DNA of 64,000 nt, taken from Kutzneria sp. CA-103260 (lineage in GTDB: Bacteria; Actinomycetota; Actinomycetes; Mycobacteriales; Pseudonocardiaceae). The translations under genes were made by a program, and so were the position numbers. The DNA lies in assembly GCF_018263855.1 (NCBI RefSeq), contig NZ_CP073318.1, forward strand, positions 5,642,001 to 5,706,000, given 5' to 3'. Under the pieces are notes generated by a model. The model ran no database searches. It was not told the origin of the DNA and worked only from the letters and a program-made list of their open reading frames with translations. How positions within the stretch are numbered: the first letter of the stretch is position 1; the number at the start of each line of letters is the position of its first letter. Shown here piece after piece: positions 1 to 7,725 of the stretch.

Positions 1-129
1 CAGATGCGGCAGAAGGCGACCGGCTACCACACCGACGGTATGAACGCCGAAGGCACGGCGTACGGGAATGTCGCCGACATCGGCCAGCAGACCCTGCGGC
101 AGGCCATCAACATCGTGTCGAACATCTAG
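1..129 (+). CDS. C-terminal fragment of a WXG100/ESX-like protein (5' truncated by window edge)
   Basis: The window opens inside an open frame that ends at the TAG at 127-129. The visible 42 residues are polar and helical with a Tyr-rich start, and end in RQAINIVSNI. This looks like the second helix and tail of a small WXG100-type ESX substrate, but the WXG motif itself lies outside the window. The call rests mainly on context, because mycosin, YbaB-like and EccE genes follow. The gene is closed by a strong hairpin immediately downstream. Confidence 0.5.
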   Translation, partial: QMRQKATGYHTDGMNAEGTAYGNVADIGQQTLRQAINIVSNI

Positions 130-140
130 CCGGCACAACG

Positions 141-177
141 CGAATGCCCGGTGCGATCCGATCGCACCGGGCATTCG
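141..177. terminator. Bidirectional hairpin terminator between the WXG-like gene and mycosin
   Basis: A perfect 17-bp inverted repeat (141-157 with 161-177) has a 3-nt loop. It sits between two convergent genes, so it can terminate transcription from both sides. There is no long T-tract, as is common in high-GC actinomycetes. Confidence 0.8.
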
Positions 178-190
178 GCGTTCAGCGGGC

Positions 191-1474
191 TCAGCGGTCC
201 AGGAGAAAGATCTGCTCGGGTGGTTCGACGATCTCCGGTTCGGCCGGCAGCCGGGCGGCCTGGGCCGGCCGCCAGTGGCGGCGCCGGGCGCGGCGCAGGA
301 CGACGGCGGCCGCGGCGGCGAGCAGCAGCACGCCCAGCGCGCCGGCCGCCAACCAGGTCGCCACCGTGTCGACGTGCCGCTGTTCGGCCAGCCGGGCGAG
401 TTCGGCCTGGTCGGGTGGTTTCGGGACATAGGCCGGCAGGTCCGCGGGCGCCCGGGGATCGAGCTGGTCGGTGACCGCGCGATACGGGTCGACCACCCCG
501 GCGCCGTACTCGGCGCTGTCCCGGCCGCCGCGGGCCGGGCTGGCCGTGGCCTCGAGCCGCTGGATGACCTGGGCTGCGGACAGCTGCGGCCACGCCGCGC
601 GCACCAGCGCCGCGGCCCCGGACACGAACGCGGTGGCGAAACTCGTTCCGTCCACATAGGACTGCCCGGCGACCCTGGTCGCGGCCAGCACGCCCGCGCC
701 GGGCGCGACGATGCTCACGTAGGGCCCGAATTGCGAGGTGGACGCCCGGGCCCCGTTGATGTCGACCGCGCCCACCCCAAGCACCCCGGGATAACCGGCC
801 GGATAGGACGGCAGCTCCGTGGTGTCGTTCTGCTGTTGGTTGCCCGCCGCGGCCACCACCACGACATTCCGGCTCACCGCGTAGCCGACCGCGTCCCGGA
901 CCGCCGGGAAGTCCGTGGTGCCGGCCAGCGACAGGTTGATCACGCCGGCGCCCTGGTCGACGGCATAGCGGATGCCGTTGGCGATCTCCTGCGGGTCGAT
1001 CTGGAGGGTCTGGCCCTGATCGTTGAGTTCGCGGTTGGTGACCCGCACCGGCAGGATCCGCGCGTCCGGCGCAACGCCGTGGAAACCGACCCCGGACACC
1101 GGGTCGGCGGCGACGATGCTGGCCACCTCGGTGCCGTGCGACTCGCAGTCGAAGGTCGCCGGCTCGCCGCCGGGGGTGTAGAAATCCTTGCCCGGCAGTA
1201 CCTTTCCCGGCCGGCGGAGTTGTGGGTGATCGGTGTCGACGCCGGAGTCGACCACGGCGACCAGCACGCCCGCGCCGCGGCTTTCCGGCCACACCCGGTC
1301 CGGGTCGAGGAGTTGCTGCGCCCACGGCAACGCGGCCACCACGGGATGCGCGGGTTCGGCGTCCTGGCAGGCGCCGGCCGGTGGCGCCGCGGCTGCCGGG
1401 GTCGGCGCGAGGACGGGCAGCGCCGTGGCGGCGAGCGCGAGGGCGAGCAGGCGATGTCGTCTCACCCTGGTCAT
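191..1474 (-). CDS. mycP: Type VII secretion-associated serine protease mycosin (MycP, subtilisin-like)
   Basis: 427-aa membrane-anchored S8 protease of the ESX system, which sits at the outer face of the membrane, stabilises the secretion complex and cleaves selected substrates. An Arg-rich N-terminus and hydrophobic signal peptide (about residues 1-30) precede the subtilase domain. Catalytic Asp76 (AVVDSGVD), His113 (ESHGTEVA) and Ser278 (GTSFATAF) are visible, with the oxyanion Asn212 (AAAGNQ). A C-terminal transmembrane helix (around 370-393) ends in a basic, Arg-rich cytosolic tail, the standard mycosin layout. The ATG at 1474 is chosen because it begins just before the signal peptide; the frame stays open further upstream (to 1555), but that extension is unlike a signal sequence. 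It is convergent with the gene on its left and divergent from the YbaB-like gene. Confidence 0.93.
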   Translation of the reverse strand: MTRVRRHRLLALALAATALPVLAPTPAAAAPPAGACQDAEPAHPVVAALPWAQQLLDPDRVWPESRGAGVLVAVVDSGVDTDHPQLRRPGKVLPGKDFYTPGGEPATFDCESHGTEVASIVAADPVSGVGFHGVAPDARILPVRVTNRELNDQGQTLQIDPQEIANGIRYAVDQGAGVINLSLAGTTDFPAVRDAVGYAVSRNVVVVAAAGNQQQNDTTELPSYPAGYPGVLGVGAVDINGARASTSQFGPYVSIVAPGAGVLAATRVAGQSYVDGTSFATAFVSGAAALVRAAWPQLSAAQVIQRLEATASPARGGRDSAEYGAGVVDPYRAVTDQLDPRAPADLPAYVPKPPDQAELARLAEQRHVDTVATWLAAGALGVLLLAAAAAVVLRRARRRHWRPAQAARLPAEPEIVEPPEQIFLLDR

Positions 1475-1563
1475 CGTCCGGGCGTGCGGGCCGTGGTGTA
1501 TGGCCATGGCCGCAACCGGCCACGTGCGATTGCCGCACGAATTCCGCGCGCACACTGGGTTTC

Positions 1564-1932
1564 GTGGACATTCCCTTGCAACTGGACATGCACGCCGAAT
1601 ACGAGCGGATGGCCGCGGACGTCCGGTCGTTGCGAGTGCGGCTCGGCGAGATCCGGGTCGGGGCGGAATCCGACGACGGCCTGATCACCGCGGTGGCAGG
1701 GGGAACCGGCCAGCTGCTCGAACTCCGGCTGGACCCGCGCATCTACCGCGCCCCGGACTCGGCCGCCTTGGCCCGGACCATCACCGACACTATCAACCTG
1801 GCCGCGCGGCGGGCCCAGCAGGAAGGTGAGGCCATCGCGGCGAGCTTCCTGTCCGACGACACGGAATCCGCCGATCCCGTCTTCGACCCGTTGCTGACCG
1901 CGCTGGACAGGGTGGTGAACCATGATCGCTGA
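1564..1932 (+). CDS. YbaB/EbfC-like DNA-binding family protein linked to ESX locus
   Basis: 122-aa helical protein. The core (HAEYERMAADVRSLRVRL, then LLELRLDPRIYR and ARTITDTINLAARRAQQ) matches the YbaB/EbfC-like family that accompanies many actinobacterial type VII clusters. The role in secretion is not established; the family is small, dimeric and can bind DNA. The start is taken as GTG 1564, with ATG 1588 equally possible; neither has a clear ribosome-binding site. The stop overlaps the next gene's start by 11 bases (ATGATCGCTGA), so the two are translationally coupled. Confidence 0.72.
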   Translation: MDIPLQLDMHAEYERMAADVRSLRVRLGEIRVGAESDDGLITAVAGGTGQLLELRLDPRIYRAPDSAALARTITDTINLAARRAQQEGEAIAASFLSDDTESADPVFDPLLTALDRVVNHDR

Positions 1933-2851
1933 ACCGTCGAGTGACCTGTGGACGGCCATCAAGCAGAAGTACAACGCGTGGCCGCCGGACAACGAAGACG
2001 TCGCCAACCAACTCGGCACACACCTCGGCACGTTCGCCTCAGCCGCCTCGGCCGGGCACAGCGACCTGCACCAGACCGGCCAGTCGCTGGGCGCGGTGTG
2101 GCGCGACTCGGCCGGCGCGGACATGGTGGACAAGGTGAGTTCGGTGGCGAGCGACTGGAGCAAGATCGCCCAGACGGCGGGGACCCAGGGCGCGCTGGCG
2201 CAGAGTTACAGCCGCGCGCTGAGCTTTGTGAAACAGACGATCAGCGGCACGGTCGCGGCCAACGAACCGCTGTACGAGTTGCTGAGCGCCTCATCGCTGC
2301 TGCACCCGTTGCGCACCCGGCTGGTGAACCACCTCGCGAGCGCTTTCCAGAGCCTGGTCGGCGACGGGACGGCGACCGAGCAGTCGAGTAGCCCGTTCTC
2401 GTTCCTGCGGCCGGTGACCTCCGCGCTCGGCGGGGCGGTGAACTGGGTGCGGCACGAATGGGATACCAAGACCTTCGGGATCGGCCTGGGCGGCGGTGTG
2501 GCCGCCTTTGTGTTCGCGGGTGGCGCGTCGGTGAACCTGGTGCACACGCCCCAGGGCTGGGGCGTCACCGAGTCGCTGTCCAAAGAGGTCGGGGTCAACA
2601 CGGGCGCCGGCGCCTGGGGCGGCCTGCAGTTCACCTACAGCGACGGCCAGAGCGTCGACGACCAGAAGAAATGGTTCGACCTGTACGAGGCCGGCGGGGG
2701 CGATGGGCTCGGCGCGGGCGGTGCGTACGCCGACGGCTCCAACGACGCCGGGCAGGAAATCCAGGACTACAGCGGATGGCTCGGACTCACCACGCCCGGC
2801 GTGGGCGGGAACATGGGCCGAAGCTACACGTGGGTCCAGCACATCCGCTAA
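1922..2851 (+). CDS. Putative type VII secretion substrate with WXG-like N-terminal helices and Gly-rich C-terminal domain
   Basis: 309 aa with no firm family match. Residues 1-120 are predicted helical, with conserved-looking Trp and Gly positions (DLWTAIKQKYNAWP, AVWRDSAGADM) reminiscent of long WXG100/LXG-type modules. Residues 175-309 are glycine- and aromatic-rich (IGLGGGVAAFVFAGGASVNL, YTWVQHIR), suggesting a beta-rich domain that could be an effector or cell-wall-facing part. No signal peptide is seen, consistent with ESX export. It is coupled by overlap to the YbaB-like gene. Its function as a secreted substrate is inferred from position and architecture only. Confidence 0.6.
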   Translation: MIAEPSSDLWTAIKQKYNAWPPDNEDVANQLGTHLGTFASAASAGHSDLHQTGQSLGAVWRDSAGADMVDKVSSVASDWSKIAQTAGTQGALAQSYSRALSFVKQTISGTVAANEPLYELLSASSLLHPLRTRLVNHLASAFQSLVGDGTATEQSSSPFSFLRPVTSALGGAVNWVRHEWDTKTFGIGLGGGVAAFVFAGGASVNLVHTPQGWGVTESLSKEVGVNTGAGAWGGLQFTYSDGQSVDDQKKWFDLYEAGGGDGLGAGGAYADGSNDAGQEIQDYSGWLGLTTPGVGGNMGRSYTWVQHIR

Positions 2852-2946
2852 TTGGCGTCGCGCGGCTCAGCCGGCGCTCAGGGGCAGGCGCGGTTCGACG
2901 ATCGCGCCGCCCTCGTCCGCGTTGTGCACCGACAGCACCCGCGCAA

Positions 2947-2984
2947 TGCCCCTGCGCGGGAATCCGAGTTCCTGCGCAGGGGCA
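2947..2984. terminator. Hairpin terminator between convergent genes
   Basis: A 16-bp near-perfect inverted repeat (2947-2962 with 2969-2984, one G-T pair) encloses a 6-nt loop. It lies between the convergent stops at 2851 and 3002. Confidence 0.7.
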
Positions 2985-3001
2985 CTACTGGGAGAACGAC
3001 G

Positions 3002-3685
3002 CTATGCGCGCACCGTCCGGAGTGCCGTTTCGAGCCGGGCGGCGAAGTCCAGTACGGCGGCGGAGCGGAGCGTCCAGCCGCCGATGGTGGATCGGTGCAG
3101 GGTGCGCACGAGCAGAACCCCGCCCTGGGGCAGCGACTCGATCGCCAGCAGCCGCTCCACTTCCCAGGTCTGGCCGTAGGTGACGCCCGGGGCGCTGATG
3201 CTCTGCTTCCGTTGCCCGGCCACGGTGGCGGCCAGCGCGTTGGCGTTCTTCACCAACTCGGCGTCCGCGTTCAGGCGGTCCGCGACCAGGAAGTCCCCTT
3301 CGAAGGGAGCGTGGCCGGAGCCGCGGGCCGCGCCCAGGGCGACCCGAACCGGGCTCGGCAGAGTCAGTGGCACCGCGTAGAGCAAGCTGCCCAGTCCGAG
3401 GGCGCGGCGAATCGCCGTGCGCCCGCTCATGATCGAGGCGCGGAGTTCGAACGGCCGTGGCGTTTGGGCGTCGACGTAGACGAAACAGTGCGTCGGCGCC
3501 GGCATGCCGCTGAACCGCTCGCGTGGCGGCAGCAGGCTCCCGGCCGGAACACCGGTGCTGTCGGCCGACAGCGTCATGGCCACGGGTGCGGAGGCGAGGC
3601 CGAGTTCGCTGCCGATGGTCCGGGCGATGTCGGCGGTCACCTCCCCCTCGTCGGCGCGTCGGCCGGTCCACAGGGCGGCAGGCAT
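3002..3685 (-). CDS. Hypothetical protein in ESX cluster
   Basis: 227-aa soluble protein that I do not recognise. The start at 3685 has an AAGG ribosome-binding site about 9 bases upstream, whereas the longer open frame (to 4012) begins with low-complexity Arg/Gly sequence typical of a shadow frame. The protein has a central hydrophobic stretch (LGLGSLLYAVPLTLPSPVRV) but no signal peptide or clear membrane segment. It sits 38 bases downstream of the small membrane protein gene on the same strand, so the two probably form an operon within the type VII locus. Confidence 0.65.
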   Translation of the reverse strand: MPAALWTGRRADEGEVTADIARTIGSELGLASAPVAMTLSADSTGVPAGSLLPPRERFSGMPAPTHCFVYVDAQTPRPFELRASIMSGRTAIRRALGLGSLLYAVPLTLPSPVRVALGAARGSGHAPFEGDFLVADRLNADAELVKNANALAATVAGQRKQSISAPGVTYGQTWEVERLLAIESLPQGGVLLVRTLHRSTIGGWTLRSAAVLDFAARLETALRTVRA

Positions 3686-3723
3686 TGCGGTCTCGCCTTC
3701 TTGGTCGGGTCGGTCTCGTTGTC

Positions 3724-4074
3724 TCAGGCGCGCCCGAGGGTCTTCTGCAGTTCGTCGAGGCGCGTCAACGCCGCCTGGAGTTCGGTCTGGAACCGCCCTG
3801 GCCGCACCTGTGTGAGTTCGCGCCAGCTGTCGGCCGCCGCCTGGGCCGGTGCGAGCGCGTCCGCCCGCTGGCCTCGGGCGGCCAGCGAGTCCCGGTCGGA
3901 GTCGAACTGCTGGGCCTGCCGCAACAGCGTCTGCGAGCGGTCTTCGACCGGCGCCGGCGCGGCCGCCTCCGCCTGGGCGACCTTCCTCTTGCGAACCGTG
4001 ACGCTGAGCCATCCCACGAAGGCGAGCAGCGCGCCGACGATGATCGGCCTGACCAACATGTGCAAGAGGTCCAT
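3724..4074 (-). CDS. Small single-pass membrane protein of ESX cluster
   Basis: 116 aa. One N-terminal transmembrane helix (about residues 5-27, VRPIIVGALLAFVGWLSVTV) is followed by a basic KRK stop-transfer and a cytosolic helical region with repeated Ala/Gln/Leu pattern resembling a single TPR-like hairpin (QRADALAPAQAAADSWREL). ATG 4074 is preferred because GGGAAG precedes it; GTG 4089 is an alternative that would add five residues. It leads a two-gene minus-strand unit and is divergent from the pseudokinase gene. The function is unknown. Confidence 0.65.
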   Translation of the reverse strand: MDLLHMLVRPIIVGALLAFVGWLSVTVRKRKVAQAEAAAPAPVEDRSQTLLRQAQQFDSDRDSLAARGQRADALAPAQAAADSWRELTQVRPGRFQTELQAALTRLDELQKTLGRA

Positions 4075-4232
4075 GACTTCCCTAACCACTCGTGGCGGCG
4101 GACGGCCGCCGGACGCTGATGACCCGTCCGAAACTATTCAGGGCACATGAGGTTTTGATGACAGGCGCGGGACGCCGAGGCAGGAACCTGCCGGACCGTG
4201 CGGCGGAAACCGGGTGGGGGAACAATGGGCTC

Positions 4233-5597
4233 ATGAGCATCGGGGTGGGCGTGGAGAGGTTGCTCGCCGAGGGGCCGGTTGCCCAGGTCTACGTGGGACG
4301 GCTCGACGGCGCCGAGGTCGTGGTGAAGGTGTTCGACGGCAGCCTCGACCGCGACACCGCGGCGTGGCTGGGCCGGGAGCGCAAGGCGCTCGACACCGTG
4401 CGGACCGAGCGGGCGATCCTGCCGGTCGACGAGGTGATCGAGTTCCAGGACGGCCGCACGGGCGTGCGGATGGAGCTGTGCCAGGGTTCGCTGGCCGGGC
4501 ATCTCGGCGCGCAGTTGCCCGTGCGCGACGTGCTGGCCGTCGGACGGACGGTCGCCGCCGCACTGGCCGCGGCGCACCAGGTCGGGGTCGTGCACGGCGG
4601 GGTCACGCCGCACAACGTGCTGTTCCGCCGATCCGGCGAACTCGTCTTCGCCGACTTCGGGCTGGCGTTGCGCCGGCGGTTTCCGCATGACCCGCTGCAC
4701 GCGGTGGACTACGCCGCCCCGGAGACGCTGCGTGATGACGCCCTGTCCGAGGCGTCGGACCTGTACGGACTGGGCGCGGTGCTCTACACGGCGCTGACCG
4801 GCTCGTCGCCGTTCCCGCGCCACACGGGGCAGCAGCGGGCCGAACGGATCCTCCAGGTGTTCCGCGATCCCGTGCCCCCGATCCAGGTGCCCGGAGTCCC
4901 ACCCGCGCTGTCCGACCTGATCGGGCGGCTGCTGGCCAAGGATCCGGCGGACCGGCCGCAGGACTCCGCGAGTGTGGCGGAGTCGTTGGAGAAGATGCAC
5001 CGGGCGAGCGTCGGCCAGGTCGAGGTCGAGTTCGACGACTTCGCGGGGACACCCCCGCAACCTGCCCCCGCCCAACAGCCTGCCCCCGCGCCCGAATCGG
5101 CGCCCGGGCGCACCCTGGTCCGTTCCTTCGACGAGGCGGCCCCGCCCCGCCGGGACAGCAAGCTGCCGCACATCGGCTGGCGGCCCGCCGTCCTGGCGGG
5201 CCTCGCCGTCGCCGTCGCGGGAATGATCGCGGTGCCGATGCTCACCACCCAGAAGAGCCCGAGCCCGCAGACCGGAGCACCGGCCGCCGCCGCGCCGTCG
5301 TCGGCGGGGACCACGACCAGCCCGGCGCCGAACGTGAATCTCGCCCTGGCCACGCCGACCGACCAGGGCACCAAGATCCAGCTGACCTGGAGCGCGGACG
5401 GCGACCTGGACTTCGCCGTGATCGTGGGCGGCGAACGGATGACGCCGATGGTGCTGGTGGCCAACCGGGACCACACGATGTCGGTGCCGGTCGACCCGGC
5501 CCGCAAGTACTGCTTCCAGATCCGCGGCACGGACGGCACGCACATCTACCAGACCGCTCCGGTGCCGATCCGCGGCGCCGTCTGCACCTCCTCCTGA
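4233..5597 (+). CDS. Membrane Ser/Thr protein kinase-like protein lacking the catalytic Asp (predicted pseudokinase)
   Basis: 454 aa. Residues 1-255 have the Hanks-type kinase fold: ATP-anchoring Lys32 (VVVKVF), a DFG motif at 141-143 and an APE-like AAPETL at 161-166. The glycine loop is degraded (LLAEGPVAQVYVG) and the catalytic loop reads HGGVTPHN (121-128), so the HRD aspartate is a glycine. Residues 265-315 are a Pro-rich linker, 318-338 a transmembrane helix, and the rest an extracellular domain with two Cys. The family normally phosphorylates Ser/Thr; here catalysis looks lost, so a scaffold or sensor role in the ESX locus is inferred. The start is ATG 4233, since upstream codons do not resemble kinase sequence. 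Confidence 0.85.
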   Translation: MSIGVGVERLLAEGPVAQVYVGRLDGAEVVVKVFDGSLDRDTAAWLGRERKALDTVRTERAILPVDEVIEFQDGRTGVRMELCQGSLAGHLGAQLPVRDVLAVGRTVAAALAAAHQVGVVHGGVTPHNVLFRRSGELVFADFGLALRRRFPHDPLHAVDYAAPETLRDDALSEASDLYGLGAVLYTALTGSSPFPRHTGQQRAERILQVFRDPVPPIQVPGVPPALSDLIGRLLAKDPADRPQDSASVAESLEKMHRASVGQVEVEFDDFAGTPPQPAPAQQPAPAPESAPGRTLVRSFDEAAPPRRDSKLPHIGWRPAVLAGLAVAVAGMIAVPMLTTQKSPSPQTGAPAAAAPSSAGTTTSPAPNVNLALATPTDQGTKIQLTWSADGDLDFAVIVGGERMTPMVLVANRDHTMSVPVDPARKYCFQIRGTDGTHIYQTAPVPIRGAVCTSS

Positions 5598-5601
5598 CCA
5601 C

Positions 5602-7725
5602 TCAGCGGAACAGCGGACGCGGGTCGAGGGCGGCACGGAGGCGACGCGACATAGGGCGGGCGGCGAGCGCGCGGCGGATTTCGCGGACCTCGGCCCACGC
5701 GTTTCGGGCGGCGCCGTCGGTCGCCGGATAACGGGACCACAGCGCGACGTCCAGCAATCGCGACAGCCGGATCATCGGCTCGCGGACCCGGTCGCCGAGC
5801 ACCGAGCCCGCCGATTCGGCCAGGTCTCGCGGCGTCATCCCGACCCGGTACGGAACGCGGTGCGCGCACAGCCGATCCCGCGCCTCCGCCCAGGCTCCGA
5901 GCACGGCGTCGGCGCCGGTTCGTCGACGCCGACGACGGCGGGCACGCGCGGCCTTCGCCAGCGGCACCCCGAACAGCCAGCAGGCGAACGGCGTGATCGC
6001 CACGGCGGCCACCAACCACCCCGGCCACACGACGGGGCCGGAAGCCTTGGCACCAGCCAGATCCTGCTGGCCCGGCGGCAACTGCGGAGGGCGCAACTGG
6101 TTCGGGGGCGGCAACTGCGCCCGGGCCTGCGCGGCCGCCTTGGCCAGACCGGACTGCGGCTGGTCGGCTTTGCTCGCAGTCCGGGTCGGATCCAGGGGCA
6201 CCCAGCCCACCCCGGCGACCGCCACCTCCGGCCAGGCCAGCACGTTTCCGTTGCGCACCACGTGGAAACCGCCCACGGTCTCGGCCGAGCCGCGGTAGCC
6301 GACCACCAGCCGAGCCGGAATGCCGGTTATCCGCGCCAGAGCCACGTACGCCGCGGCGAACTGCTCACTCGTCCCGCGCTTGGTCTCGGTGAGGAACTGT
6401 CGCAACTGCGGCCAGCCGTCCCCGGTCGGCAGGTCGCCGCCGACCGCGACCTGGTAGTTGTCGCTGAGGAAGCGCTCGAGCAGCAGCGCGGACTGGAAGG
6501 TCGGCCGCTGGCCGTACACCGCGGTCCAGGCGATCTTGCTGATGTCGCCGGGCACCACGCCGAGGCCGCCGAGTCCGCCCGGCGCGTGGGGATCAACTGA
6601 GGCGGTCTTCAGGTACGCGGCATCGGCATCGGGCGCCGACCAGGTCAGCTGGTAGTCCGTCGCCGGCCCCGCGTCGGCGGACTGGGACAGCAGGGTGCCC
6701 GCCGACTGATCCACCAGCGGAGCCACCCCGGTCACATCGATCGGGTTCGGCTGGCTCGGCAGCCACGGCCCGGACAGGTCCCGCACGCGCAGATCAGCCG
6801 TGGCCACGGCCGCGCCCGGCACGCCGGCGAGGCGCGTGCCCATCCGTCGCAGCTGCGAGTCGGCCGACCAGTTGGCGCCGTCGAAATCGGTCAGCACGAC
6901 CATCCGCCACCGGTCGACCGGCACGTCGCTGCGGTAGCTGAACACCTCCTGGCCGGGATCGGCCAACCGGGACGCGATCTCGTCGAGCGGGTTGCTGAAC
7001 GGACTCTGTGGCGGCGGGGCCGGATGTGCGTCCGCGAGCCGATACGGCTCCCGGCCGGCTGGATCGAGACCGCCGATGGCGGCGACCCCGGCCACGATCG
7101 CGATCACCATGGGCAGCGCCAGCAGCATGCCCGAGCCGGACGGACGCCGAGTCCGGAGCGGTCCGACGAGACGGTCGGCCCACAACAGCACGCCGGCCGG
7201 CACCAGGTAGGCCAGCGCGGCGAGCATCGCGGTGAGACCGGCAAGTGCCTGATACGCCTGGGCGAGCCCGACCACCGCCAGGCTCGGCAGCAACGCCACC
7301 AGCGGCTTTCGCAGCCGCAGCAGCAATTCCAGACCGAGCGTCACGGCGAGCAGCACGGCCAGCGGCACGAACAGCAGCTGATCGGCATCCGGCCTCGCCG
7401 GCCAGGTGGATTCCAGGGTCAGCAGCCAGCTCTGGGTCAGCCCGCGGGCCAGGCCCTGCAGTGACGCCACGGTGGGAATCCCGGCGACAGTGGTCGAGAA
7501 CAGCACCGACTCGACCAGCCCGAGCAACCCCAACAGCAGAACGAGAAGTGGCCGCCACGGCGTCAACCGAGGCCAGCGCGCACACAACTCGACACAGCCG
7601 TAACCGACCGCGGCGACCACAAGCACGGGCACCATCAGCGCCGCCAAGCCGAACACCGGCGCGAACAACAGCCCGGCCACCGCGGTGGAGCCGAGCAGTC
7701 CAGCGACCGCCAGGCGAGTGTTCAC
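5602..7725 (-). CDS. TgpA-like transglutaminase-domain membrane protein with altered catalytic residues
   Basis: 707 aa. The N-terminal third holds about six transmembrane helices, followed by an extracellular region with a transglutaminase-like core near residues 440-510, one more transmembrane helix, and a cytosolic basic DUF4129-like tail. In active family members the core carries a Cys before EQFA and a His in the segment ending WxEV. Here these read GTSEQFAAAY and NVLAWPEV, so Cys is Ser and His is Leu, although WVPLDPT is kept. A structural rather than enzymatic role is inferred. The GTG start overlaps the DUF58 stop (GTGA, 7722-7725), so this is the last gene of the MoxR-DUF58-transglutaminase operon. 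Confidence 0.85.
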   Translation of the reverse strand: MNTRLAVAGLLGSTAVAGLLFAPVFGLAALMVPVLVVAAVGYGCVELCARWPRLTPWRPLLVLLLGLLGLVESVLFSTTVAGIPTVASLQGLARGLTQSWLLTLESTWPARPDADQLLFVPLAVLLAVTLGLELLLRLRKPLVALLPSLAVVGLAQAYQALAGLTAMLAALAYLVPAGVLLWADRLVGPLRTRRPSGSGMLLALPMVIAIVAGVAAIGGLDPAGREPYRLADAHPAPPPQSPFSNPLDEIASRLADPGQEVFSYRSDVPVDRWRMVVLTDFDGANWSADSQLRRMGTRLAGVPGAAVATADLRVRDLSGPWLPSQPNPIDVTGVAPLVDQSAGTLLSQSADAGPATDYQLTWSAPDADAAYLKTASVDPHAPGGLGGLGVVPGDISKIAWTAVYGQRPTFQSALLLERFLSDNYQVAVGGDLPTGDGWPQLRQFLTETKRGTSEQFAAAYVALARITGIPARLVVGYRGSAETVGGFHVVRNGNVLAWPEVAVAGVGWVPLDPTRTASKADQPQSGLAKAAAQARAQLPPPNQLRPPQLPPGQQDLAGAKASGPVVWPGWLVAAVAITPFACWLFGVPLAKAARARRRRRRRTGADAVLGAWAEARDRLCAHRVPYRVGMTPRDLAESAGSVLGDRVREPMIRLSRLLDVALWSRYPATDGAARNAWAEVREIRRALAARPMSRRLRAALDPRPLFR

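Noticed and set aside
68..1742. Long open frames overlapping mycosin on both strands
   Set aside because: They are Arg/Gly/Pro-rich shadow frames of the mycosin gene; no domains, no ribosome-binding sites.
4599..4625. Reading the kinase catalytic loop as active through a frameshift
   Set aside because: The frame is continuous, with normal codon use and flanking kinase motifs on both sides, so the HGG is taken as real.
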